DNA of 16,376 bases, taken from NCBI GenBank assembly GCA_030740315.1, contig JASLXN010000017.1, positions 1 to 16,376 of the forward strand, read 5' to 3'. How positions within the stretch are numbered: the first letter of the stretch is position 1; each line of letters begins with the position of its first letter. The position numbers and the translations under genes are program-made. Below the pieces are notes generated by a model that was not told where the DNA came from, searched no databases, and saw only the letters and a list, made by a program, of their open reading frames with translations. Source of the DNA: Dehalococcoidia bacterium (GTDB lineage Bacteria; Chloroflexota; Dehalococcoidia; JACVQG01; JAHKAY01). Of the stretch, positions 1-7,706 are shown piece after piece.

Positions 1-143
1 CTGAAGATGAGATGATTGAGGCAACCCCTGGGAGCATCCGTCTGCGAAAGCGCATCGCCTCCAACGACGCCCGCTACCGGCAAAGCCGCAGCAAGGCCCG
101 GGCACTGTCCCTCACAGATTCCTCCACCAAGGAGCGGGTGTAG
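1..143 (+). CDS. typA: GTPase TypA/BipA, C-terminal end (partial)
   Basis: This is the last 46 codons of a gene that starts before the window, read in the frame beginning at base 3 and ending with TAG at 141-143. The encoded stretch EDEMIEATPGSIRLRKRI matches the conserved C-terminal signature of TypA/BipA (acidic residues, then a TP-x-SIR-x-RK motif), followed by a basic tail typical of the family's end. TypA is a translation-factor GTPase related to EF-G that binds the ribosome and acts in 50S assembly and stress adaptation. The GTPase domain is outside the window, so the call rests on the tail alone; I know of no other family with this ending. Confidence 0.85.
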   Translation, partial: EDEMIEATPGSIRLRKRIASNDARYRQSRSKARALSLTDSSTKERV

Positions 144-400
144 GGGGCCCGGTAGGCAGATTTGTTTTTCAAACCCAGCCGCCCGCGAGGATTATTTCTG
201 TGGGGCGAAGCTCCCCAGACCCCCAAGGTGCGGGCAGTGGCGTAGCAGCCGGGACAGAACTGGCCCTACCCCGGCACCGAAACCTGCGGCTGTAAAGCAA
301 GCTCCACTCTCAGACTTCCCTCCGGGGGGTGGCTGTGGCGCAATTGTTGAACCGAGCAAGTCCCCAGGGCGATGCACAACCGCTATGGGCGAAATAGCGT

Positions 401-420
401 TTGAGCGGTGTTGAGCGGTG
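401..420. repeat. 10-base perfect tandem duplication
   Basis: The unit TTGAGCGGTG occurs twice in immediate succession at 401-410 and 411-420. It lies in the non-coding region upstream of trpS. It may simply be a slippage duplication; two copies of an operator-like half-site are possible but nothing else supports that. Confidence 0.8.
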
Positions 421-537
421 TCCTGTCCGCTCTGCGGGCTCTGATTCTTTATTCGGAGAGGTCGCAGATGGGCATGTTGAAGTCCGGAACGCCCATCGTA
501 GCCTGATGAGGTTCGCCGCGCATCTTTCGCTAAGCTC

Positions 538-596
538 TCCGAAGGAGTCCGACCCGAACGGAGTATCGGACTCCGCATGGCAGAGAATCCTTCGGA
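538..596. repeat. Nested inverted repeat (potential RNA stem-loop)
   Basis: Two perfect inverted repeats are nested. The outer arms are TCCGAAGG at 538-545 and CCTTCGGA at 589-596. The inner arms are GGAGTCCGA at 544-552 and TCGGACTCC at 566-574, enclosing a 13-base loop. The arms share two bases, so the two stems compete at their junction or form alternative structures. No U-tract follows the right arm, so it is not a classical intrinsic terminator. It may be a structured leader RNA, an operator or a degenerate repeat element. Confidence 0.7.
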
Positions 597-794
597 CAAG
601 GTGGTGGTGGGTCAGTTTATCCATAGGGGGCCGGGGGCGCAGCACTCGGTACTACCTGTCAGGTGGGTGGGTGTGAAAGAAAAGGCTTATGCACGATAGC
701 TATGGCTGCTTGCGGGTATCTCACCCCTCTGCTAATATGGGTGGGCGTGCACTGAATCCATTCTCGCGGACTGAGCCGATCTATGGGAGGTTAG

Positions 795-1763
795 ATGGCC
801 CGTGTATTCTCCGGTGCCCGGCCGACAGGCCGCCAGCACCTGGGCAACTATCTGGGAGCCATCCAGAACTATGTGAAGCTACAGGAGGAGCACGACTGCT
901 TCTACTGCGTGGTGGATATCCACGCCCTCACTACCCTAGAGGAGACCAGGGAGCTACAGGGAAATATACACGAGATGGTGCTAGACTGGCTGGCCGCCGG
1001 CATGGATCCGCATAAGAGCACCATGTTTGTGCAGTCCCATGTGCCTGAGGTAATGGAGTTGTATACCCTGCTAAGTATGGTCACCCCCCTAGGGTGGCTG
1101 TTGCGGGTGCCCACCTTCAAGGAGAAGGCCCGGCAGCAGCCCGAGAATGTGAACTACGGCCTGGTGGGCTACCCTGTGCTAATGGCGTCAGATATCGTCC
1201 TCTACAAGGGGGAGATGGTGCCGGTGGGTGAGGACCAGCTACCCCACCTGGAGCTGACACGTGAGATTGTACGCCGCTTCAACAGCATCTTCGGCCCCAC
1301 CTTCCCCGAGCCTAAGGCACTGCTAACCGAGACCCCTCTGGTGCTGGGGACGGACCGTCAGAAGATGAGCAAGAGCCTGAATAACCATGTGGAATTGGCG
1401 GCCACCCTTGAGGAGACCACGGAGCGGGTGAAGAGGATGATTACCGACCCGGACCGCCCCTACCGCAACCAGCCGGGCCACCCCGATAATTGCAATGTTT
1501 ACACCCTAGAGCACTATTTTGCACCGGACCACTTAGAGCGGGTCTACAAGGAGTGCACCACCGCCACACTGGGCTGCGTGGAGAACAAGACCTTTCTGGC
1601 GGCCAAGATAAATGGAGCCTTGGCCCCGTTCCGGGAGCGGCGCCGGGAGCTGGCCTCGAACAACGGTTTTGTGAGAGAGGTGCTGGGCGATGGGGCAAGC
1701 CGGGCCTCGGACATCGCCCGGGAGACCCTCAAGGAAGTAAAAGAAAGAATGAACCTACAGTAA
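795..1763 (+). CDS. trpS: Tryptophanyl-tRNA synthetase
   Basis: This class I aminoacyl-tRNA synthetase charges tRNA-Trp with tryptophan in the cytoplasm. At 322 residues it has the normal size of bacterial TrpS. The Rossmann-fold signature is intact: the HIGH-type motif in the form TGRQHLGNY at residues 11-19, and KMSKS at 190-194 for ATP binding. The ARPTG start is also typical of the family. ATG at 795 is supported by GGGAGG at 785-790. The stop codon at 1761-1763 directly abuts the ATG of the next gene, so the two are probably translated from one message. No T-box or obvious attenuator was found upstream. There is no sign of truncation. Confidence 0.98.
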   Translation: MARVFSGARPTGRQHLGNYLGAIQNYVKLQEEHDCFYCVVDIHALTTLEETRELQGNIHEMVLDWLAAGMDPHKSTMFVQSHVPEVMELYTLLSMVTPLGWLLRVPTFKEKARQQPENVNYGLVGYPVLMASDIVLYKGEMVPVGEDQLPHLELTREIVRRFNSIFGPTFPEPKALLTETPLVLGTDRQKMSKSLNNHVELAATLEETTERVKRMITDPDRPYRNQPGHPDNCNVYTLEHYFAPDHLERVYKECTTATLGCVENKTFLAAKINGALAPFRERRRELASNNGFVREVLGDGASRASDIARETLKEVKERMNLQ

Positions 1764-2579
1764 ATGGCTAATCTGCCCCGCTCTCGGAGCGGACGGTCAG
1801 TACGGGAGGTAGCCTGCCAGGTGGCCCGGGAGGAAGGCGCCTTGCTGGTTGACTACTTTCGCCGTCCTCGGGAGGCACTGGGAGTGAAGTCCAAGAGTCG
1901 GGGCAATGTGGTGACTGAGGCCGACCTGCAGGGGGAGAAGCTCATTCTGAAGAGGCTAGCCGACGAGTTCCCCGGCTGGCAAGTGATGGCCGAAGAGTCC
2001 AAAGCGAAGGTCAACGACTCCCCCTACACCTGGATAGTAGACCCGCTGGACGGCACCAACAACTTTTCCTTTGGCTTGCCTTACTTCTGTGTCACTATGG
2101 CCGCCCTCCACGATCGGGAAGCGGAGTTTGGCCTGGTGTATGACCCGCTGCGGGAAGAGATGTTTTGGGCGGAACGGGGCGGGGGTGCCTACTTGAACGG
2201 GCAGCCGCTCTCGGTGTCCACAAAAGATGACCTTGTAGACTCCCTGGTGGCCCTGGATATGGGATACGACGACGCCCGCGGTACGGAGATGTTGGAGTTC
2301 CTGCGCTGCCTTTGGCCAGGGGTGTTCAGCTTTCGCATTCTTGGGTCCGGGGCGCTGGCCCTGGCTTATGTGGCGCTGGGGCGGCTGGATGCCTATATGC
2401 ACCGCAGGCTTTACCCCTGGGACATCGCCGGGGGCACCCTGCTGGTCAAAGAGGCGGGCGGTGCTGTGACCGACTGGCAAGGACAACCCGTATCTCTGCA
2501 GACCCAGAGCATTGTGGCTGCTGGCCCCGGTGTTCACAGCCTGGTCATGGGCCGCATGACCGGCTTCCCCTCTTCTTAG
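1764..2579 (+). CDS. Inositol-monophosphatase family protein (SuhB-like)
   Basis: This is a Mg2+-dependent, lithium-sensitive-type sugar/inositol phosphatase of 271 residues, the usual family size. All metal-site motifs are visible: the Glu pair E77-E78 in MAEES, the DPLDGTNN motif at residues 93-100 (D93, D96, G97, T98), and the C-terminal WDIAGG motif with W219-D220. These ligands support a working phosphatase. Family members act on inositol-1-phosphate, fructose-1,6-bisphosphate or 3'-phosphoadenosine phosphates, and SuhB also has an RNA-polymerase role in enterobacteria, so the substrate cannot be fixed from sequence. ATG follows the trpS stop with no gap, which argues for translational coupling. 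Confidence 0.93.
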   Translation: MANLPRSRSGRSVREVACQVAREEGALLVDYFRRPREALGVKSKSRGNVVTEADLQGEKLILKRLADEFPGWQVMAEESKAKVNDSPYTWIVDPLDGTNNFSFGLPYFCVTMAALHDREAEFGLVYDPLREEMFWAERGGGAYLNGQPLSVSTKDDLVDSLVALDMGYDDARGTEMLEFLRCLWPGVFSFRILGSGALALAYVALGRLDAYMHRRLYPWDIAGGTLLVKEAGGAVTDWQGQPVSLQTQSIVAAGPGVHSLVMGRMTGFPSS

Positions 2580-2592
2580 CGGGCTGAAAAAT

Positions 2593-3405
2593 ATGGGCAC
2601 TCTCTATTTGGTAGCCACCCCCATAGGCAACTTGGAAGATATCAGCCTACGGGCCATGCGGGTGCTAAAAGATGTCAGCCTCATCGCCGCCGAGGACACC
2701 CGGCGCACCCGCAAGCTCCTCTCCCACTACGATATCCACACCCCCCTCACTAGCTACCATGAGCATAACAAGCGCGCCAAGTTAGGCTTTCTGCTAAAGC
2801 GGTTGGCGGAAGGGGATGTGGCCGTGGTCTCAGAAGCGGGCACTCCCGGAATGAGCGACCCCGGCTACGAGCTGGTGGTTGCCTGCGTGGAGCGGGGTGT
2901 GGCGATGGTGGCGGTGCCTGGGGCTTCGGTGCTGCCGGCGGCGGTGGTAGTATCCGGCCTGCCCACGTCCCGGTTCCTGTTCTTGGGGTTCCTACCTCGG
3001 CGGGAGGGGGAGCGCAAGCGGCTGCTGACGGAGGTGGCCACCTTGCCCTACACCCTGGTGGCCCTGGAGGCCCCCCACCGGCTGAGACGCACCCTGGTGC
3101 TCATACGGGAGGTGCTGGGGGAGCGCCGTCTGGCATTATGTCGGGAGCTGACCAAGTTCCACGAAGAGGTGTTCCGGGGCACCCCCTCGACCGCCCTGGG
3201 ACGGTTCACAGAGCCTCTGGGGGAGTTCACCCTGGTCATAGAGGGAGTAGCCTTGGAGCGCGTGGATGTGGCCGCCGTGGAGGTGGAGCTGGGCCGCCTT
3301 AAAGCGCAGGGCCTGACCGCACGGGATGCTCTGGCGGAGATGTCCGGCCTCTCCGGCCTCTCCCGCCGGGAACTCTACCGCCTATGGCTCACGCTCAAGG
3401 CCTGA
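2593..3405 (+). CDS. rsmI: 16S rRNA (cytidine-1402-2'-O)-methyltransferase
   Basis: RsmI methylates the ribose of C1402 in the ribosomal P site using S-adenosylmethionine. The 270-residue protein carries the family hallmarks: N-terminal LYLVATPIGNLEDIS (about residues 4-18), AEDTRRTRKLL (about 34-44), the glycine-rich EAGTPGMSDPG segment and PGASVLPAAVVVSGLP of the tetrapyrrole-methylase-like fold, and a C-terminal helical extension ending in SRRELYRLWL. It is the last gene of the trpS row, 13 bases after the phosphatase stop. The ribosome-binding site in front of ATG 2593 is weak, which fits coupling to the upstream gene. Confidence 0.97.
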   Translation: MGTLYLVATPIGNLEDISLRAMRVLKDVSLIAAEDTRRTRKLLSHYDIHTPLTSYHEHNKRAKLGFLLKRLAEGDVAVVSEAGTPGMSDPGYELVVACVERGVAMVAVPGASVLPAAVVVSGLPTSRFLFLGFLPRREGERKRLLTEVATLPYTLVALEAPHRLRRTLVLIREVLGERRLALCRELTKFHEEVFRGTPSTALGRFTEPLGEFTLVIEGVALERVDVAAVEVELGRLKAQGLTARDALAEMSGLSGLSRRELYRLWLTLKA

Positions 3406-3499
3406 CGGCTCCATCCAGTCTCTAAGCGGAATCAATAGCCCTCAGAGCTCTCAGGTTGTCCCACTTTGGGAGTAGTAGTAAAATGCCTCTTAGCAGAGC

Positions 3500-5068
3500 A
3501 TGAATACGCTTGATTTCCTCTCCATAGCCAGTGCGGTGTGCCCGGACCGTACCGCCGTGTCTTTTGAAGGCTCCCACATCAGCTTTATGGAGTTGGACGA
3601 GCGCAGCCGTCGGCTTGGAGGTGCCTTCCGCCGTTTGGGGATGGAGCCTGGGGACAAGGTAGCCATCCTGCAGGTGGGCACCCCGCAGTTTATTGAAAGC
3701 TACTTCGGCACAGCCATGGCGGGGGGGGTGTTTGTCCCTCTGAACTTCAGGGCGCGGCGGGATGAGCTTATCTATCTTATAAACCACTCGGAGGCCATGG
3801 TGCTGCTGGTGGGGGAGCGCTATGCCGGTATGGCGCGGGAAGTCCTTCCCTCCATACCCTGGGTGAAGCACATAGTGGCCTTGGACGACCCGCAGCCCGG
3901 GTGGCTATACTACGATGACCTGTTCTCCGTGCCGGATGACGGCGAGCCAATGCCCGAGATTGAAGACGATGATGTGACCCTGCTGGTATATACCTCCGGC
4001 ACTTCTGGCAGGCCCAAGGTGGTGCCGCTTTCCCATGACAATATCGCCTCCTACATGGCGGACAATGTGCAGCCCGCGGATCCGGATGTGGCCGAGACCA
4101 ATCTGCTCTGCGTGCCGTTGTACCATGTGGCTGGCATTCAGGGGTCGCTGGCGGCGGTCTACGGGGGTCGTACCATCGCACTGCTGCGCCAGTTTGACGC
4201 CGATGACTGGCTGAGTACCGTGCAGCAGGAGAGGGTGAACCGCAGTATGCTGGTGCCCACCATGCTTAAACGCATTATTGACTCACCGGACTTCTCCCGG
4301 TATGATCTCTCCAGCATGCGGGTGCTGACCTACGGCGCTGCGCCCATGCCCTTTGAGGTGATAAAAAAGGCCATAGATTTGATGCCTGGGGTGCGGTTCA
4401 TAAACGCATTCGGGCAGACAGAGACAGCGGCCACAGTGACCGCCCTGGGCCCCGAAGACCATGACCTGTCTGGCCCCCCGGAGCAGCGGGAGAAGAACCT
4501 CAAGCGGCTGGCAGGCTCCATAGGACACCCCCTCCCAGGGGTGCAGATGGCCGTGCTGGATGAGCAGGGCCAACCCCTGCCGCCGGGAGAGGTGGGAGAA
4601 ATAGTCGTACGCGGCGGCCAAGTGATGAAGGGCTACTGGAAGGACGCTCAGAAGACCGCTCAGGCCATAGATGCACAGGGCTGGCTGCACACCAGCGATA
4701 TGGGGTGGCGGGACCAAGAGGACTATTTCTACTTGGCCGGTAGAGGCGACGACATGATTATCAGGGCGGGTGAGAACATTTCCCCCGAAGAGGTGGAGCA
4801 GGTGCTCCACTCCCACCCGGACATAGAGGAGGCGGCCATCATCGGGGTTCCAGACCCAGACTGGGGGCAGGAGACCCTGGCGGTGGTGGTGTTGAAGTCC
4901 GGGGTGCAGACGACCGCCGAGCAAATCACCGATTATTGCCGCCAGCGGCTTGCCAGCTTCAAGTGCCCCAAATCAGTGGTGTTTGTGGATACCCTGCCCC
5001 GCAACCCTATGGGCAAGGTGGTGCGGAGGGTGCTGCGGGACCAGTACGGCGCGGCTCCGGTCAGCTAA
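3500..5068 (+). CDS. AMP-forming acyl-CoA ligase (ANL superfamily)
   Basis: This 522-residue enzyme activates a carboxylic acid with ATP and CoA to an acyl-CoA via an acyl-adenylate. Motifs: the P-loop-like YTSGTSGRPKVVPLSH at about residues 164-179, the NAFGQTETAA adenylate segment, the hinge region LHTSDMGWRDQEDYFYLAGR, and the catalytic lysine K506 in PRNPMGKVVRR. It is full length and most like 4-coumarate/oxalate/medium-chain acid-CoA ligases; the acid is not predictable. A strong Shine-Dalgarno is not seen before ATG 3500. Its last 8 bases overlap the end of the minus-strand CoA-transferase, so it converges on the microcompartment operon and may feed acyl-CoA into that pathway. It has no WRSITPGA tag at either end, so it is probably cytosolic (inference). 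Confidence 0.93.
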   Translation: MNTLDFLSIASAVCPDRTAVSFEGSHISFMELDERSRRLGGAFRRLGMEPGDKVAILQVGTPQFIESYFGTAMAGGVFVPLNFRARRDELIYLINHSEAMVLLVGERYAGMAREVLPSIPWVKHIVALDDPQPGWLYYDDLFSVPDDGEPMPEIEDDDVTLLVYTSGTSGRPKVVPLSHDNIASYMADNVQPADPDVAETNLLCVPLYHVAGIQGSLAAVYGGRTIALLRQFDADDWLSTVQQERVNRSMLVPTMLKRIIDSPDFSRYDLSSMRVLTYGAAPMPFEVIKKAIDLMPGVRFINAFGQTETAATVTALGPEDHDLSGPPEQREKNLKRLAGSIGHPLPGVQMAVLDEQGQPLPPGEVGEIVVRGGQVMKGYWKDAQKTAQAIDAQGWLHTSDMGWRDQEDYFYLAGRGDDMIIRAGENISPEEVEQVLHSHPDIEEAAIIGVPDPDWGQETLAVVVLKSGVQTTAEQITDYCRQRLASFKCPKSVVFVDTLPRNPMGKVVRRVLRDQYGAAPVS

Positions 5069-6293
5069 GAATACCCTCGCGGTTTAGCTCTTCCATCTCC
5101 TGGGGCGAAATCTTGCACAGTTCCCGGTAGACATAGTCGTTGTCCTCACCCACCCGGTGCATCGGGCCGAACTGGCAGGGGGTTTCCGAGAAGTGGATGG
5201 GCACCGACCACGCTTTCACCTGGCCCCCGTTCTCCCATTCACTGCCCGGTTTGTCCCGCTCCGGTATATAGAAGTGGGTGTCCCGGTAGAACTCCCTATC
5301 CTGTAGCTGAGGGCTTTCGGCCAGATCCTGTCCTTTGGAAACCACCCCCGCTGGCACACCTGCCTGCTGAAGCCGTTGCATGACTTCCACGGCGGTGAGG
5401 CCGCGGGTCCACTGTGAGATTAGCTGGTCAAGTGCCTCAGCGTTCCGTACCCGGTCGGCGGCGGTTGTGAAACGGCTATCCTGTGACCAGGCCGGGCTGC
5501 CCATGGCCTGGATCAGGCCGCTCCACTCCTCTGGGGTGAAAGCGGATATAGTACACCAGGAATCCTCCCCCTGGCAGGGGTAGGTGTTGTGAGGAGCAGC
5601 GAACCGGTGCCGATTAGCCATCCGGGGTGGGAAGCGTCCGTTGGCCTGGAAGTCCAGCACCGCAGGGCCTACCGTAATGGCCCCTGACTTGAAGATGGAG
5701 CACTCCATAAAGGCGGTCTTGCCAGTGCGGCGACGGCGGAGGAGGGCGGCTATGATGGCGGTGGGTTGGAACACCCCGGCGTGATAGTCCGAGTAGGAGT
5801 TATTGGCGGTCCCTGGGGTATCGTCGCCGTCGGGCCCTGTCATGGGCGATATGCCGCACAGGTGCTGAATCAGGTTGCCGAAGGTCTTGTACTCCCCATA
5901 CGGTCCCTGGCTCCCGGCGCCAGTCTGCCACAGCACTATGATGTTGGGGTTCATCTCCCTTATCTGCGGGAAGTCAAAGCCCCAATCCCGGAGCACGCGG
6001 CGGCGGAAGTTGGTTATGAACACATCGCTTATCTTGAACAGCTTCTCCAGGACGGGTTTGGCCTTGGGGTTGCGCACATCCAGGGTGATGCGCCGCTTCA
6101 GGGCCTGGTACTCCGGCTGCCCAACACCGGGCTGCCAGCCTGGTATGTAGTTCATATCGTCCAGCACCCGGTTGGTCTCCAGCTTTATGACCTCTGCCCC
6201 CATGGCGGCCAGATAGCGTCCGGTAAGGGGCAGCGCTACCAGGGGTCCCAACTCCAGCACCCTTACCCCTCTCAAGATTCTCTGTGGCATCAT
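5061..6293 (-). CDS. Family III CoA-transferase (CaiB/BaiF), putative non-catalytic partner
   Basis: This 410-residue protein of the CaiB/BaiF/formyl-CoA transferase family starts LRGVRVLELGPLVALPLTGRYLAAMGAEVIKLE, the usual nucleotide-binding start (about residues 7-39). A gapless comparison with the upstream paralog across the GPY-x2-Y-K motif puts Gly139 (then Asn140) where the paralog and active family members have the catalytic Asp that forms the acyl-aspartyl intermediate. It may therefore be a structural subunit in a heteromer, as reported for two-subunit transferases such as BbsEF, or belong to the family subgroup with a GFG-type motif. Its ATG overlaps the upstream stop as ATGA, which suggests stoichiometric production. 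It is the last gene of the operon and overlaps the plus-strand ligase tail to tail by 8 bases. Confidence 0.94.
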   Translation of the reverse strand: MMPQRILRGVRVLELGPLVALPLTGRYLAAMGAEVIKLETNRVLDDMNYIPGWQPGVGQPEYQALKRRITLDVRNPKAKPVLEKLFKISDVFITNFRRRVLRDWGFDFPQIREMNPNIIVLWQTGAGSQGPYGEYKTFGNLIQHLCGISPMTGPDGDDTPGTANNSYSDYHAGVFQPTAIIAALLRRRRTGKTAFMECSIFKSGAITVGPAVLDFQANGRFPPRMANRHRFAAPHNTYPCQGEDSWCTISAFTPEEWSGLIQAMGSPAWSQDSRFTTAADRVRNAEALDQLISQWTRGLTAVEVMQRLQQAGVPAGVVSKGQDLAESPQLQDREFYRDTHFYIPERDKPGSEWENGGQVKAWSVPIHFSETPCQFGPMHRVGEDNDYVYRELCKISPQEMEELNREGILS

Positions 6294-7687
6294 ATCAGTC
6301 CTTCGTTCCTCAGCGCTCCCAGTTCAGTGGCGGAGAGCCCCAGTTCATGGCAGTAGATGGCCTCGTTGTCCTCCCCAACCAGAGGCGCCGCTTTCCGTGG
6401 GGGGTGGATGATATCGGTATCAAAAGCGCCCCGGGGGTATTTCAGCTTGCCCACCACCGGGTGGTCCAACTCAATCCAGAAGTCACCAACAGCCAGGTGG
6501 GGGTCGTTTAGCATATCTTCCACCGTAGCCACCGGGAGCACCGCTAAGTTGCGCTTCTGGCCCTCGGTGAACAGTTCCTGGCGGGTCAAACCGGCAAGGA
6601 ACCCGATGACATAGGCTATTATTTCATCGTAGTAAGCCTGACGGGCGTGTGTACCTCCCTTATACTTGTCGTCCAGGATGGCGTCGTCGCCGGTAGCCTC
6701 GACCATCCACTGGGCCAGGGACTCCCACTCACCCGCCGAGACCACGCCCAAGGCAATCCAGCCGTCTTGGCAAGGAAACACCCCCATGGGCACTGTCATA
6801 CGAGAGCGCACCCCGGGGCGGCCCACATTGGTCTGGCTGAGGAGCCAGGCGACGGCGGGGTGGTTCTCCGTATAGTAGGTAAGCAGGGCCTCCATCGCCG
6901 ACACCTCAATGTACTGGCCCTCGCCCGAGGCCAGCTCCCGGTTATACAACGCCGCCACGATGCCTAAGGCGGCGTACTGCGCCCCGGGGAAGTGGGACTG
7001 CTCATTGCCCTGCCGGGTGGGGGGCCATTCCGGCTCGCCGGTAATCTGCATCCAGCCGCTCATACCCATCAAAACCAGGTCAGAGGCCTTATAGTCCTTG
7101 TAGGGGCCGGTCTGTCCGAAGGGGCTGACCGCGGCCATCACTATGCCAGGGTTTATGCTACGGAGCTGCTCGTAGCCCAGCCCAATGCGGTCCATGTAGC
7201 CGGGGGCGAAGCCCTCCACCACTACATCCGCCCTAGCGACCAGCTTTTTGAAAAGGGCCTGTCCCTCCGGCTGCTCCAAGTCCAGGGTGATAGACCGCTT
7301 GCCGGTGTTGTAGTACATGAAGTATAGGCTATGCTCCGGGTGCGGCACATCTTTAAAGAAGGGGCCCCGTTGCCGCAGGGGGTCACCGGTGGGCGGCTCT
7401 ATGCGGATAACCTCGGCGCCCAGGTCCGCCAGTAGCTTGGTGCAGAAGACCCCTAACTCCCGCGTCAGGTCCAGCACCCGGAAACCGGACAGAAGCTGGT
7501 CTTCATCAGTTGCGAGGGGTGTGGGATTTGTGGACACAGCCTGTACCGGCTGCGGTGTTCCAGGCGTTTGCTGCGTGGGTGTCGCTGGAGCGCCTGGCGG
7601 AGGTGGTGCAGGGGGCTGCGAGGTGCCACCTATGAACCAAGCGCCGGGGGTGATAGACCGCCAGCTTTCCTGCCTATCCGTTGCCAT
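6290..7687 (-). CDS. Family III CoA-transferase with N-terminal tag and Pro-rich linker (predicted BMC cargo)
   Basis: At 465 residues this is some 60 longer than typical CaiB/BaiF enzymes, because of an extra N-terminus. Residues 9-16 are WRSITPGA, followed by WFIGG and a proline/threonine-rich linker (about 23-59); the enzyme domain starts near residue 65 with LSGFRVLDLTRELGVFCTKLLADLGAEVIRIE-type sequence (broken here only by family variation). The catalytic aspartate is present as Asp203 in YKASDLVLMGMSG. Such enzymes move CoA between carboxylates without ATP. The same octapeptide ends the neighbouring crotonase, so I read it as a targeting or docking tag for the microcompartment lumen (inference). 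ATG 7687 is supported by AGGAGG about 9 bases upstream, 19 bases after the crotonase stop. Confidence 0.95.
   Translation of the reverse strand: MATDRQESWRSITPGAWFIGGTSQPPAPPPPGAPATPTQQTPGTPQPVQAVSTNPTPLATDEDQLLSGFRVLDLTRELGVFCTKLLADLGAEVIRIEPPTGDPLRQRGPFFKDVPHPEHSLYFMYYNTGKRSITLDLEQPEGQALFKKLVARADVVVEGFAPGYMDRIGLGYEQLRSINPGIVMAAVSPFGQTGPYKDYKASDLVLMGMSGWMQITGEPEWPPTRQGNEQSHFPGAQYAALGIVAALYNRELASGEGQYIEVSAMEALLTYYTENHPAVAWLLSQTNVGRPGVRSRMTVPMGVFPCQDGWIALGVVSAGEWESLAQWMVEATGDDAILDDKYKGGTHARQAYYDEIIAYVIGFLAGLTRQELFTEGQKRNLAVLPVATVEDMLNDPHLAVGDFWIELDHPVVGKLKYPRGAFDTDIIHPPRKAAPLVGEDNEAIYCHELGLSATELGALRNEGLI
7640..7665. repeat. 26-base direct repeat, copy 1 (encodes WRSITPGA in the CoA-transferase)
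   Basis: These 26 bases are identical to 7725-7750. On the minus strand they encode the WRSITPGA tag near the N-terminus of the CoA-transferase. Identity includes every synonymous position of eight codons, and similarity stops sharply on both sides. Confidence 0.95.
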
Positions 7688-7706
7688 GGGTGCTATCCTC
7701 CTGTGT

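Larger units (their letters stand above)
144..794. other. Long intergenic region without a recognisable gene
   Basis: About 650 bases lie between the typA stop and trpS. Several open frames occur on both strands, but their translations are rich in R, S, P and G, have no family resemblance and lack ribosome-binding sites, so I treat them as non-coding. I looked for a tRNA T-arm, a T-box leader (which could control a tryptophanyl-tRNA synthetase), tmRNA and RNase P core motifs and found none. It does hold a 10-base tandem duplication (401-420) and a nested inverted repeat (538-596), both listed separately. The trpS promoter should be here, but I cannot pick a convincing -35/-10 pair. Confidence 0.6.

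Noticed and set aside
401..794. T-box or tRNA gene upstream of trpS
   Set aside because: No T-box consensus, no T-arm GGTTCGA-type motif and no cloverleaf could be traced.
1956..2600. Minus-strand open frame of 214 residues opposite the phosphatase gene
   Set aside because: No family motifs; it is antisense to a gene with all catalytic motifs intact, and such frames are common in GC-rich DNA.
3406..3499. Intrinsic terminator after rsmI
   Set aside because: Only an imperfect palindrome around CCTCAGAGCTCTCAGG is present, without a T-run.
4283..4924. Minus-strand open frame of 213 residues opposite the acyl-CoA ligase
   Set aside because: Antisense shadow; His/Leu/Gly-rich translation without recognisable domains.
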